Part shown: one piece after another, positions 1 to 6,583 of the stretch | Layout: each line of letters starts with the position of its first letter | How positions within the stretch are numbered: position 1 is the stretch's first letter | NCBI GenBank assembly: GCA_945889235.1 | Contig: CAMDBK010000030.1 | Coordinates: 1 to 16,434 of the forward strand | Reading direction: 5' to 3' | Length of the DNA stretch: 16,434 bases | From: Chitinophaga pinensis | Lineage (GTDB): Bacteria > Bacteroidota > Bacteroidia > SXHM01 | Program-made: the position numbers and the translations under genes | Notes under the pieces: model-generated | What the model saw: the letters and a program-made list of their open reading frames with translations, nothing else | Databases searched by the model: none | Told to the model about the DNA's origin: nothing

Positions 1-572
1 TTAATGCCGACTCTCAACTAACACAATCTCTTGTTACCTGGCCGGATGGAAAGCCCGGAGGAAAAACTACTTTCTGTTATGACAATAAAGGAAATATGAT
101 TGAAGAAATTAATTACAAGCCGGATGGAAGTATAGCAAACACTAGCAACTATAAATATGATGCAAACGGAAATAAAACCGAAAATTCAATCAAGTCTAAT
201 CTTGAAAATCAAGGAAGTGGTACAAGTTACTATGAGTATGACAATAAGGGAAACCTTATCAAAACAAGCCACCCACTCCGACATGGAGGAACTGCATGGT
301 ATTACTCTATAAAAAAATATAATGAAAAGGGGAAGATAATAGAAGAAGGAGGTGTGTTCTCTGATGATGGCCCAAGCGATATGAAAACATTTTGGAAATA
401 CGATGATAAAGGCAATGTTGCCGAAATAATTATTACCGGAATTCCGGCTTTAGAGCATCACTCCTTCTATATATACGAATACGACAAGCAAGGCAACTGG
501 ATAAAGAAAACCTCATCATTAGAAAACATGATTCCTAGAACTATTGAAGATCGGGTGATTGAGTATTATTAA
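1..572 (+). CDS. YD-repeat (RHS-like) protein, C-terminal part; 5' end outside window
   Basis: The reading frame is open from base 3 to the TAA at 570-572, so the first visible ATG (96-98) is internal and the gene begins left of the window. The visible 189 residues consist of about six degenerate repeats built around a Y-(D/N)-x-x-G-(N/K) core: YDNKGNMIEE, YDANGNKTEN, YDNKGNLIKT, YNEKGKIIEE, YDDKGNVAEI and YDKQGNWIKK. This is the YD/RHS-type beta-strand repeat, common in secreted or surface proteins of Bacteroidota. The protein ends in EDRVIEYY, and from memory similar ends occur in other Bacteroidota YD-repeat proteins. There is no toxin domain or RHS core motif in the visible part, so a polymorphic-toxin role is not supported. 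The signal peptide, if any, lies upstream. Function is unknown; assignment to YD-type repeats is fairly secure. Confidence 0.8.
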   Translation, partial: NADSQLTQSLVTWPDGKPGGKTTFCYDNKGNMIEEINYKPDGSIANTSNYKYDANGNKTENSIKSNLENQGSGTSYYEYDNKGNLIKTSHPLRHGGTAWYYSIKKYNEKGKIIEEGGVFSDDGPSDMKTFWKYDDKGNVAEIIITGIPALEHHSFYIYEYDKQGNWIKKTSSLENMIPRTIEDRVIEYY

Positions 573-590
573 ATATTAAAATTGTATTGC

Positions 591-842
591 CTATCTCCAG
601 GCAGCAAGAAGTCCGCCCATCAATGTAAGGCACAACATCCAGTAGCCCACATTTATTGCCACATATTTTACACTCTTGCCTTCAAAAACAGCATTGGTAG
701 CAAACACAGGTAAAACAATAAACAAGCCGATAAGAAAAAATGCGTGAAAAGCTCCGTGCGTAAAAATATGGTTATCAGCCGCAAGGTTGGTTTTATAATA
801 ATCAACCCAATTCGCTAAATCACTACCTGGTTCAGCTACCAT
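591..842 (-). CDS. DUF1761 membrane protein, C-terminal half of a split gene
   Basis: These 83 codons start at ATG 842-840 and stop at TAG 593-591. They are in frame with the N-terminal half upstream: the spacer between TAA 863-861 and this ATG is exactly six sense codons (Y K T N K T). The sequence carries the second part of the DUF1761 pattern: a FTHGAFHAFF segment leading into helix 3 (about 27-48), then FEGKSVKYVAINVGYW and helix 4 (about 62-81). Joined, the two halves give about 168 residues, close to a full DUF1761 protein, with no other lesion. The ATG is preceded by an A-rich stretch that could serve as a Bacteroidota initiation region, so separate translation of this half is possible but unproven. 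The gene converges on the YD-repeat gene with an 18-nt gap. Confidence 0.65.
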   Translation of the reverse strand: MVAEPGSDLANWVDYYKTNLAADNHIFTHGAFHAFFLIGLFIVLPVFATNAVFEGKSVKYVAINVGYWMLCLTLMGGLLAAWR

Positions 843-860
843 TGTTTTATTGGTTTTGTA

Positions 861-1097
861 TTAAATAGCGCCATCAATCATTCCGTCATGTACAGCAAGG
901 GAGTTAAGTACAAATGCAATCATAAAGCTGAACAAAAAAGATAAGCCTAATTTCAAAGCCATGCTTCCTTGTTTTGCTTTTTCTTCGGTCATTCCACTGG
1001 CCTGCATCCAGGCAGTTCCCAGTACTTTAGGATTATACCAGATAAAGCCCAATACCATTGGTATAAGAGCTGCTGTAAAAATTGCGATAATATTCAT
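861..1097 (-). CDS. DUF1761 membrane protein, N-terminal half of a split gene
   Basis: These 78 codons start at ATG 1097-1095 and end at TAA 863-861. The protein opens with a transmembrane helix (about residues 2-21) running into GFIWYNPKVLGTAWM, the hallmark N-terminus of DUF1761. A MTEEKAKQG segment follows, then a second helix (about 49-68). DUF1761 proteins are small integral membrane proteins, usually about 130-160 residues with four helices, of unknown function. This piece has only the first two helices. The other two are in the same reading frame just downstream (842-591), separated by the TAA and six codons. A good -7 box (TATATTTG, minus strand, 1120-1127) lies 22 nt upstream of the ATG. 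Either the gene was recently broken by a single nonsense change, or the halves are translated separately. Confidence 0.7.
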   Translation of the reverse strand: MNIIAIFTAALIPMVLGFIWYNPKVLGTAWMQASGMTEEKAKQGSMALKLGLSFLFSFMIAFVLNSLAVHDGMIDGAI

Positions 1098-1119
1098 GTT
1101 TTTAGTTTTTTAGTTTGCA

Positions 1120-1127
1120 CAAATATA
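1120..1127 (-). promoter_or_regulatory. -7 promoter box for the split DUF1761 gene
   Basis: On the minus strand this reads TATATTTG, an exact match to the Bacteroidota housekeeping -7 element TAnnTTTG. It lies 22 nt upstream of the ATG at 1097. No -33 TTTG was found at the usual 19-20 nt spacing; the nearest upstream TTTG is 27 nt away. The site sits in the 101-nt divergent spacer shared with the helical-repeat gene. Confidence 0.5.
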
Positions 1128-1186
1128 AAAGATTTTTAATCTCCCACATCAGCGCAAAACTGGTTCATATATAAAGGGGTTTCTTT

Positions 1187-1194
1187 TATCTTAG
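1187..1194 (+). promoter_or_regulatory. -7-like box immediately before the helical-repeat gene
   Basis: TATCTTAG differs from TAnnTTTG at one position. It ends 4 nt before the GTG at 1199, so transcription would begin at or next to the start codon, giving a leaderless mRNA. No -33 element was seen at the right spacing. The same arrangement is seen at nadK (2663-2670), which makes it more believable. Confidence 0.4.
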
Positions 1195-1198
1195 CCCC

Positions 1199-2659
1199 GT
1201 GGATATCATCAACCGCATTATAGAAAGCATGACCAAGGAAGAACTGCGCTTCTTCAAGATCTATATTTCGCGCAATACAGCCGAAGGCGATCGGAAAGAT
1301 GTGTTGCTTTTTGATTACATCCGCCATAAAGGAGAAAAGTATAATGAAGATAAAGTTGCGCTGAAACTTTATCCCGATGGCGAAAAAAATTCGTTCTACC
1401 GCCTTAAAAACCGCCTGATTGAAGAAGTAAACAAAAGCCTTACACTGCAATATTTTGGTGAAGATGAAGCATCCAATACACTGCAATTTATTTCACTGGC
1501 TTATCTTTTTTTTAACCGCAATAATTATCCGGTTGCTTATCACTTTATCCGCAAAGCCGAGAAAAAAGCAACGGTACAGGAAAACTACGAGCTGCTGGAT
1601 ATTATCTACAGTGAATACATAAAACTTTCGCACGAAATGGTTTCCATTAATCCCGAAACTTATATTAAACTGCGAAAAGAAAACAGTGTACGCCTGCGCG
1701 AAATACGCCAGATTGATGATGTGCTGGCAGCTGTTAAATACAAACTGAAAATCACACAAAACTTTTCTCCGGGCGAAAATCCTGTTATACAAATGCTGAG
1801 CAAAACAGTGGATGATTTTTCGCAAGACAGTGAGTTGAAGAAAAGTCCTGCACTGCGTTTTAAAATTTATCAGGCAGTAAGTCAGGTGTTGTTGCAGCAT
1901 CACGATTACAAAAATCTGGAAGACTACCTTATAACAACTTACACCCAGTTTACGGACGAGCATCTTTTTAACAAGGGAAATCACCTCACCAAATTGCAGA
2001 TGCTTACCTACAGTGTAAACACCTTATTTAAAAACTGGAAAGTGAAGCAAAGCCTTGAATATGCTGAAAAATTAAAGGCAGCAATGGAAGAATTCGGCAA
2101 GTTGCATTACGATAAGTATTTGTTCTTCTATTACAATTCATTAGTTATTAATTACTCAAAAATTGACCTTGATAAAGCCATTGAAATACTTGAACAATTA
2201 GAGAATAACGAGCAACTGAAAAAAACACCTTTCTATGAAGTGTTTGTTTACCTCAACCTTGCCATCTTCCGTTTTGAAAAAGGCGATTACCGCAATGCCA
2301 TTAAAAATCTTAACAAATTAGTTGTTCACGAAAGTTATAAGAATGCCGACCGTTCGCTACGCTTCCGCATTGCCATTGCCGAACTGATTATACGTCTTGA
2401 ACTGGATGATATGGAATTTTTGGATTACCGCACCACACAAATAAAAAAGGAATACAAAGACCTGTTGCAAAACGATGAAAATAAACGCGAACTGAAACTG
2501 ATTGAAATTATCCGCTACGTTGCGTTGCATGGTATTTCTAAAAAGAATAAAAAACTGAATGAGCTTATTACGCTGTTCCTGAATGATGAACAGGCTGCCG
2601 GCAGCGATACCGATGTAATCAATTACAACAAGTGGCTGAAATCTAAATTTGAACTTTAG
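1199..2659 (+). CDS. Uncharacterised helical-repeat (TPR-like) protein upstream of nadK
   Basis: This 486-residue protein starts at GTG 1199. The GTG was preferred over ATG 1229 because the first ten residues continue the amphipathic helix into MTKEELRFFK, and because a -7-like box sits just upstream of the GTG. There is no signal peptide or membrane segment, so it should be cytoplasmic. It is charged and almost entirely helical. An N-terminal segment (about 1-80, ending NSFYRLKNRLIEEVNKSL) is followed by helical-hairpin repeats. The clearest TPR-like unit is at about 344-378, FYEVFVYLNLAIFRFEKGDY then RNAIKNLNKLV. No catalytic motif was recognised. NAD kinase starts 15 nt after its stop, so the two may be co-transcribed, although nadK has its own promoter box. 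TPR-like proteins usually act as scaffolds; that role is inferred only from fold. Confidence 0.75.
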   Translation: MDIINRIIESMTKEELRFFKIYISRNTAEGDRKDVLLFDYIRHKGEKYNEDKVALKLYPDGEKNSFYRLKNRLIEEVNKSLTLQYFGEDEASNTLQFISLAYLFFNRNNYPVAYHFIRKAEKKATVQENYELLDIIYSEYIKLSHEMVSINPETYIKLRKENSVRLREIRQIDDVLAAVKYKLKITQNFSPGENPVIQMLSKTVDDFSQDSELKKSPALRFKIYQAVSQVLLQHHDYKNLEDYLITTYTQFTDEHLFNKGNHLTKLQMLTYSVNTLFKNWKVKQSLEYAEKLKAAMEEFGKLHYDKYLFFYYNSLVINYSKIDLDKAIEILEQLENNEQLKKTPFYEVFVYLNLAIFRFEKGDYRNAIKNLNKLVVHESYKNADRSLRFRIAIAELIIRLELDDMEFLDYRTTQIKKEYKDLLQNDENKRELKLIEIIRYVALHGISKKNKKLNELITLFLNDEQAAGSDTDVINYNKWLKSKFEL

Positions 2660-2662
2660 TCT

Positions 2663-2670
2663 TATCTTTG
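2663..2670 (+). promoter_or_regulatory. nadK: -7 promoter box for nadK
   Basis: TATCTTTG matches TAnnTTTG exactly. It falls in the 15-nt gap between the upstream stop codon and the nadK ATG, and ends 4 nt before that ATG. The predicted start of transcription coincides with the start codon, so a leaderless nadK transcript is likely in addition to any read-through from upstream. No -33 TTG was found at standard spacing. Confidence 0.5.
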
Positions 2671-2674
2671 AAGC

Positions 2675-3553
2675 ATGAGGATTGCACTTTACGGAAAAAA
2701 ATACAGCGCAAATTTTTTTACAGGTTTTTCTGAGTTGTTGAAAACGCTTGCCGAAAACAAGGCCGAAGTTTTTATTCATCGTGAGTTCAGTGAACAGTTA
2801 CCTGCTGAAGTTTCGGACATTATTACTGCAAAAACATTTGACAAAAAAGAAGAACTGGAAGGCAAGGTTGATTTTCTTTTCTCCATTGGCGGTGATGGAA
2901 CATTGCTTCAGAGTGCTTTATTGGTAGGTAGTTCAGGAGTTCCTGTGTTAGGAATAAATACCGGAAGACTTGGTTTTCTCTCCGGTGTTTCGCAGGAAAA
3001 TATTCCTCAGGCAGTGAAAACTATTTTTGCAAAAAAGTATTCCATTGAGCAACGTACGCTGGTTAGTTTTGTGAACGGAAAAGACTTTTTCGGTGAAAAT
3101 AATTTTGCTTTAAATGAAATTACTGTAACCAAAAAAGACACCTCCAGTATGATAACCATTCATACGTGGGTTGATAATGAATTTGTAAATTCATACTGGG
3201 CCGATGGATTAATTATTGCCACATCTACCGGCTCTACAGGTTATTCTCTCAGTTGCGGAGGACCTATCCTGAGTCCCGGTTGCGGAAACTTTGTTATTAC
3301 TCCTATTGCACCGCACGGATTAACAGTGAGACCTTTTGTTATCTCCAACAAAAGCAAGATAAAACTAAAAGTAGAAAGCCGCAGCGAAAACTTTTTAACA
3401 ACACTTGATTCACGCTCGGTAACATTACCAAGTTCTTTTGAATTACAGATTTCACGCGCTGCATTTACAATGGGACTGGTGCGTTTTCCGGGTGATAATT
3501 TTATAACTACCCTCCGAAATAAAATGATGTGGGGCGCTGATAAAAGGAATTAA
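2675..3553 (+). CDS. nadK: NAD kinase
   Basis: NAD kinase phosphorylates NAD+ to NADP+ with ATP or polyphosphate in the cytoplasm and is the only de novo route to NADP(H). The 292 residues are typical family length. The diagnostic motifs are present and in order: the nucleotide-binding GGDGT at 72-76 (D74 is the expected catalytic Asp), GINTGRLGFL at 93-102, the conserved NE pair at 147-148, and the NAD-contacting glycine-rich segment TSTGSTGYSLSCGGP from 183. The C-terminal domain carries SPGCGNFVITPIAPH and the TVRPFVI strand. The ATG is supported by the RIALYGKK first strand and the adjacent -7 box. It follows the helical-repeat gene and converges on the Coq7-like gene with a 6-nt gap. No lesion was seen. 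Confidence 0.97.
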   Translation: MRIALYGKKYSANFFTGFSELLKTLAENKAEVFIHREFSEQLPAEVSDIITAKTFDKKEELEGKVDFLFSIGGDGTLLQSALLVGSSGVPVLGINTGRLGFLSGVSQENIPQAVKTIFAKKYSIEQRTLVSFVNGKDFFGENNFALNEITVTKKDTSSMITIHTWVDNEFVNSYWADGLIIATSTGSTGYSLSCGGPILSPGCGNFVITPIAPHGLTVRPFVISNKSKIKLKVESRSENFLTTLDSRSVTLPSSFELQISRAAFTMGLVRFPGDNFITTLRNKMMWGADKRN

Positions 3554-3559
3554 GAGAAC

Positions 3560-4120
3560 TTATTTTTTGCAATAATCCGCTGACGTTTCTACCGGAAATT
3601 TTTCTTCCAGATTTACATCGTTAAAACTATTCTTCTTTCCCCAGTTGAATAGTTTTTCAAAGAAAGGCAGCAGTTTGCTGCCTTTTATTTGTTCAAGAAA
3701 ATATACTTCGTGTTCCTTTTCTTTCATGCCCATTTCATACAAAATTTGGTCATGTTCATTGATGCCAAGCGAATGAAAATAATGCATCATTACAAAGTAT
3801 TCACAAACGTTTCCACTCTCCAGTCTACCTGCAAAGTAGTAAGGCATAAACCAACCAATAACGTAACAACTGAATGAAATTGTTTTACCGATAACACCAA
3901 ATTGAAATTCATATTTCCGTGAAACAGGAATTGCATATTGCTTCATGATTTTCAGCACTTCTTCACGGTGATTCCATTCATCCAATTCAATCTGACGGAT
4001 AGCAGCTTTCTCTTCTTTTTTTACTGAACCTGCATGTCCCTGATACGCAAAAGCAGCAGCTTTTTCGGCAGAATACGCCCGTTGTAAAAGGTCAGTTAAT
4101 TTAGGATGGTGAATGAGCAC
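3560..4120 (-). CDS. Coq7-like (demethoxyubiquinone hydroxylase-type) diiron ferritin-fold protein
   Basis: The protein has 186 residues from GTG 4120; no ATG gives the complete first helix. It contains a full carboxylate-bridged diiron ligand set with Coq7-like spacing: E19, E48-x-x-H51, E101 (or E107), and E134-x-x-H137. Intervals of 29, 53 and 33 residues are close to those I recall for Coq7 (about 30, 52 and 36). A hydrophobic stretch around 74-97 could sit on the membrane surface, as in Coq7. Coq7 hydroxylates demethoxyubiquinone, but Bacteroidota normally use menaquinone, so the real substrate is unknown. It is the last gene of a probable operon, 47 nt after the acyl-CoA synthetase. A weak box, TAATTTCG (minus strand, 4137-4144), lies just upstream. 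Other ferritin-fold hydroxylases or peroxidases remain possible. Confidence 0.8.
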   Translation of the reverse strand: MLIHHPKLTDLLQRAYSAEKAAAFAYQGHAGSVKKEEKAAIRQIELDEWNHREEVLKIMKQYAIPVSRKYEFQFGVIGKTISFSCYVIGWFMPYYFAGRLESGNVCEYFVMMHYFHSLGINEHDQILYEMGMKEKEHEVYFLEQIKGSKLLPFFEKLFNWGKKNSFNDVNLEEKFPVETSADYCKK

Positions 4121-4167
4121 AGAGAAAAATCTTGTGCGAAATTAGCAAACAACAAATTACTTATTGT

Positions 4168-5946
4168 TTATTCTTTATACATCAACTCAATCTCCTTGCT
4201 GAATTTATCCAGAATAATTTTTCGTTTCAGTTTCAATGTTGGTGTAAGTTCACCCGTTGCAACCCCCCATTCCACAGGAAGTAATGTGAATTTTTTTATC
4301 TGCTCTACGTGATTAATATTTTCATTAATCCTGTTTACTTCCTTCTGAATCGCTTCTACTGCTTTGGGATTCTTAATAATTTCTCCGGCTGATTTATAGT
4401 GTATTTCGTTGTTTTTACACCACTCTTCAAGATTTACAAACGAAGGAACAATCAACCCTGAAACAAATTTTCGTTCGCTACCAACAACCATTACCTGTTC
4501 AATCAGTGGTGATTCCTTCATCTTGTTTTCAATTGGTTGTGGTGCTACATATTTCCCGCCTGAAGTTTTGAAAAGTTCTTTTTTGCGGTCGGTTATTTTC
4601 AGAAATTTTCCATCATACTCACCAATATCACCTGTGTGAAACCAACCTTCTTTGTCAATCACTTCAGCAGTTAAATCAGGGCGTTTATAATAACCTAACA
4701 TGATGTTCGGACCTTTAGCCAGTATCTCACCGTCTGTAGCAATTTTTATTTCAACACCGGGAATCGGAATGCCGATGGTACCTAATTTGCGGTCGGCTTC
4801 TACCAAACGATTGGAAGTAAGAACAGGAGAAGTTTCAGTCAGTCCGTATCCTTCAATGATAGGAATTCCTGCTGCTGTAAATAATGTTCCCAACTTAGCA
4901 TTCAGTGCAGCAGCGCCACTTACAATAGCTTCCACTTCTCCGCCCAGCGCTTCTTTCCACTTCGAAAAAATTAATTTTCGTGCTATGGTAAGTTGAATAT
5001 CATACCACAATCCCTGATTTTTATTCAGTTCAAAATTTAAACCTAAATCAATACTCCAGAAAAATAATTTCTTGCGGAAACCTTCAAGAGCATTGCCTTT
5101 CTGCATAATTTTTTCATACACTTTTTCAAGCAAACGGGGAACAGTAGTAAAGAAATGCGGTTTTACTTCTTTCAGGTTTTCACCAATGGTTTCCAGTGTT
5201 TCGGCATAATAAACCGACATACCCACAGCCATGTAAGTATATACCACCATGCGTTCAAAACTGTGGCAGAGTGGTAGAAAACTCAGACTGCGTTTTCCCT
5301 GCACCATTATTTCCTGAATAGAAAGGGTTGACTTAACATTGCTTACAATGTTAGTGTGCGAAAGCATTACGCCTTTCGGATTTCCTGTTGTTCCAGAAGT
5401 ATAAATAATGGTTGCTAAATCATCAGGTTTAATTACTGCTTTCAGTGATTCAATTTGTTTAAGGTCATCTGCATTTACCTCTTGCAGCAGGCTTTTCCAG
5501 TTTGCTGCTCCTGCAACTTCATTGAAAGTGAACACATCTTTTAATGATGGAACAGCAGATTTAATGTTTGTGATTTTTGCAAATAAATCAGCATCTGAAA
5601 CAAAGCAATAAACAAGTTCAGCATCGTTAAAAATAAACTTGTATTCGCTTTCCGTAATGGTTGGATAAATGGGTACATTAATCGCTCCTATTTGTTGCGC
5701 AGCCAAATCAACAAAGTTCCATTGCGGACGATTATTGGAAATTATTCCGATTGTATCACCTTTCTTAACCCCCAGTTTCAGCAAGGCTTTGCTCAGTTGA
5801 TTGATGATATTAATACACTCAGCCGTACTATATCCTTTGTAAAATTTGTTCCCGTTTTCGGTTACTTTTTCGGCAAGGCAAACCTCTTGCGGATAATTCG
5901 CCAACTGGTAAGGAAGCATATCAAATATGCGGGTATAGTCTTTCAT
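4168..5946 (-). CDS. Long-chain fatty acid-CoA ligase (AMP-forming acyl-CoA synthetase)
   Basis: The enzyme activates fatty acids through an acyl-AMP intermediate to acyl-CoA, for beta-oxidation or lipid synthesis, at the cytoplasmic face. The 592 residues fit the long-chain (FadD15/FAA-like) subgroup. Visible motifs in order: the ATP-binding loop YTSGTTGNPKGV at 182-193, LPLCHSFER at 224-232 (a segment typical of long-chain forms), IIEGYGLTETSP at 363-374, GWFHTGDIG at 434-442, the hinge ITDRKKELFKTSGGKYV at 451-467, and the C-terminal GELTPTLKLKRK at 565-576 that contains the catalytic lysine. There is no signal peptide. The start lies 4 nt after the stop of the cysteine hydrolase, indicating translational coupling. 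The exact chain-length preference cannot be read from the sequence. Confidence 0.94.
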   Translation of the reverse strand: MKDYTRIFDMLPYQLANYPQEVCLAEKVTENGNKFYKGYSTAECINIINQLSKALLKLGVKKGDTIGIISNNRPQWNFVDLAAQQIGAINVPIYPTITESEYKFIFNDAELVYCFVSDADLFAKITNIKSAVPSLKDVFTFNEVAGAANWKSLLQEVNADDLKQIESLKAVIKPDDLATIIYTSGTTGNPKGVMLSHTNIVSNVKSTLSIQEIMVQGKRSLSFLPLCHSFERMVVYTYMAVGMSVYYAETLETIGENLKEVKPHFFTTVPRLLEKVYEKIMQKGNALEGFRKKLFFWSIDLGLNFELNKNQGLWYDIQLTIARKLIFSKWKEALGGEVEAIVSGAAALNAKLGTLFTAAGIPIIEGYGLTETSPVLTSNRLVEADRKLGTIGIPIPGVEIKIATDGEILAKGPNIMLGYYKRPDLTAEVIDKEGWFHTGDIGEYDGKFLKITDRKKELFKTSGGKYVAPQPIENKMKESPLIEQVMVVGSERKFVSGLIVPSFVNLEEWCKNNEIHYKSAGEIIKNPKAVEAIQKEVNRINENINHVEQIKKFTLLPVEWGVATGELTPTLKLKRKIILDKFSKEIELMYKE

Positions 5947-5950
5947 ATTC

Positions 5951-6502
5951 TTATCGTATTAATTTGCTGATTTGTTTGAATTCATCAGTTCCTGCTGCGT
6001 CCATCAACTGGAATAAAACCATTTCGGTGGTAACAATAAAAGCTCCTGACTGACGCATCCGTTCCAATGCAATTTGTTTGCTGTATTCTTTGCGTGACGA
6101 AACTGCATCGGCAACTACATGAACCTGCAAGCCGCTATTCAATGCATCCAGCGCGGTTTTTAAAACACAGATATGACTTTCAACTCCGGCCAGAACCACT
6201 TGCTCAATTCCGAGTGATTTTAGTTTTTCAATTACAGGATCAGAAAGCAAACACGAGAAACAAACTTTCTCAATCACTTCCTGTCCTTCAGGAATTTTTA
6301 CTTCTGAGCAGGTATTACCAAGCCCTTTCGGATATTGCTCTGTAACAAGCAACGGAACATTCAGAATTTTTGAACCTTCAATAAGTCGGTTCACATTTTC
6401 AAATACTTCCGTGTTATTGAAGATTGCCGGCATCAGCCGCTCCTGTTCATCAATGAGTATAAAAGCGGTTTTGCTTTTTTTTAGAATTCCTGTTTCGGCC
6501 AT
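5951..6502 (-). CDS. Isochorismatase-family cysteine hydrolase (ISOC1/ISOC2-like)
   Basis: The start was placed at ATG 6502-6500, giving 183 residues. An in-frame TTG at 6526 would add eight residues but lies inside a likely -7 promoter box. The Asp-Lys-Cys triad of the isochorismatase-like hydrolases is complete: D18 in FILIDEQ, K79 in EKVCFSC, and C112 in GVESHICVLK. The segment LLVTEQYPKGLG (51-62) is characteristic of the ISOC1/ISOC2 branch rather than of true isochorismatases such as EntB. The substrate of that branch is not established; members usually hydrolyse amides or act on small acids. It is cytoplasmic with no signal peptide. It is the first gene of the probable operon with the acyl-CoA ligase and the Coq7-like gene. 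An exact -7 box lies upstream on the same strand. Confidence 0.9.
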   Translation of the reverse strand: MAETGILKKSKTAFILIDEQERLMPAIFNNTEVFENVNRLIEGSKILNVPLLVTEQYPKGLGNTCSEVKIPEGQEVIEKVCFSCLLSDPVIEKLKSLGIEQVVLAGVESHICVLKTALDALNSGLQVHVVADAVSSRKEYSKQIALERMRQSGAFIVTTEMVLFQLMDAAGTDEFKQISKLIR

Positions 6503-6523
6503 AGACTTAATTTTTATTGCCCT

Positions 6524-6531
6524 CAAAACTA
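6524..6531 (-). promoter_or_regulatory. -7 promoter box of the hydrolase / acyl-CoA ligase / Coq7-like operon
   Basis: The minus strand reads TAGTTTTG, an exact TAnnTTTG match, 21 nt upstream of the ATG at 6502. A TTG on the same strand at 6549-6551 lies 17 nt further upstream and could be a -33 element, slightly closer than the usual 19-20 nt. The box overlaps the alternative TTG start at 6526, which argues against that start. Confidence 0.5.
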
Positions 6532-6560
6532 AAACAATTTTTATTCTGCAATTCCGTTAA

Positions 6561-6568
6561 TAGCTTTA
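6561..6568 (+). promoter_or_regulatory. -7-like promoter box for the AsmA-family gene
   Basis: TAGCTTTA matches TAnnTTTG except for the last base. It ends 15 nt before the ATG at 6584, leaving a short leader. It sits in the 81-nt divergent spacer with the hydrolase operon, about 30 nt from that operon's opposing -7 box. No -33 TTG was recognised. Confidence 0.35.
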
Positions 6569-6583
6569 CAGCGCTTTTAAACT

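Noticed and set aside
1..572. Polymorphic toxin of the RHS type
   Set aside because: Only YD-type repeats are visible, with no RHS core motif, no toxin tip and no immunity gene; the next gene is an unrelated DUF1761 gene on the other strand.
1493..1984. 163-codon antisense reading frame inside the helical-repeat gene
   Set aside because: Its composition (Phe/Val/Ile-rich, no domain) is that of a mirror of a Lys/Glu/Asp-rich helical protein on the plus strand. The frames at 1136-1486 and 2357-2779 on the minus strand are of the same kind.
5951..6502. True isochorismatase in a siderophore or menaquinone pathway
   Set aside because: The sequence belongs to the ISOC1/2-like branch and no siderophore or men genes are nearby.
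6500..6526. TTG start at 6526 for the cysteine hydrolase, adding eight residues
   Set aside because: The TTG lies inside an exact -7 promoter box (6524-6531), and the ATG at 6502 gives a normal family N-terminus.
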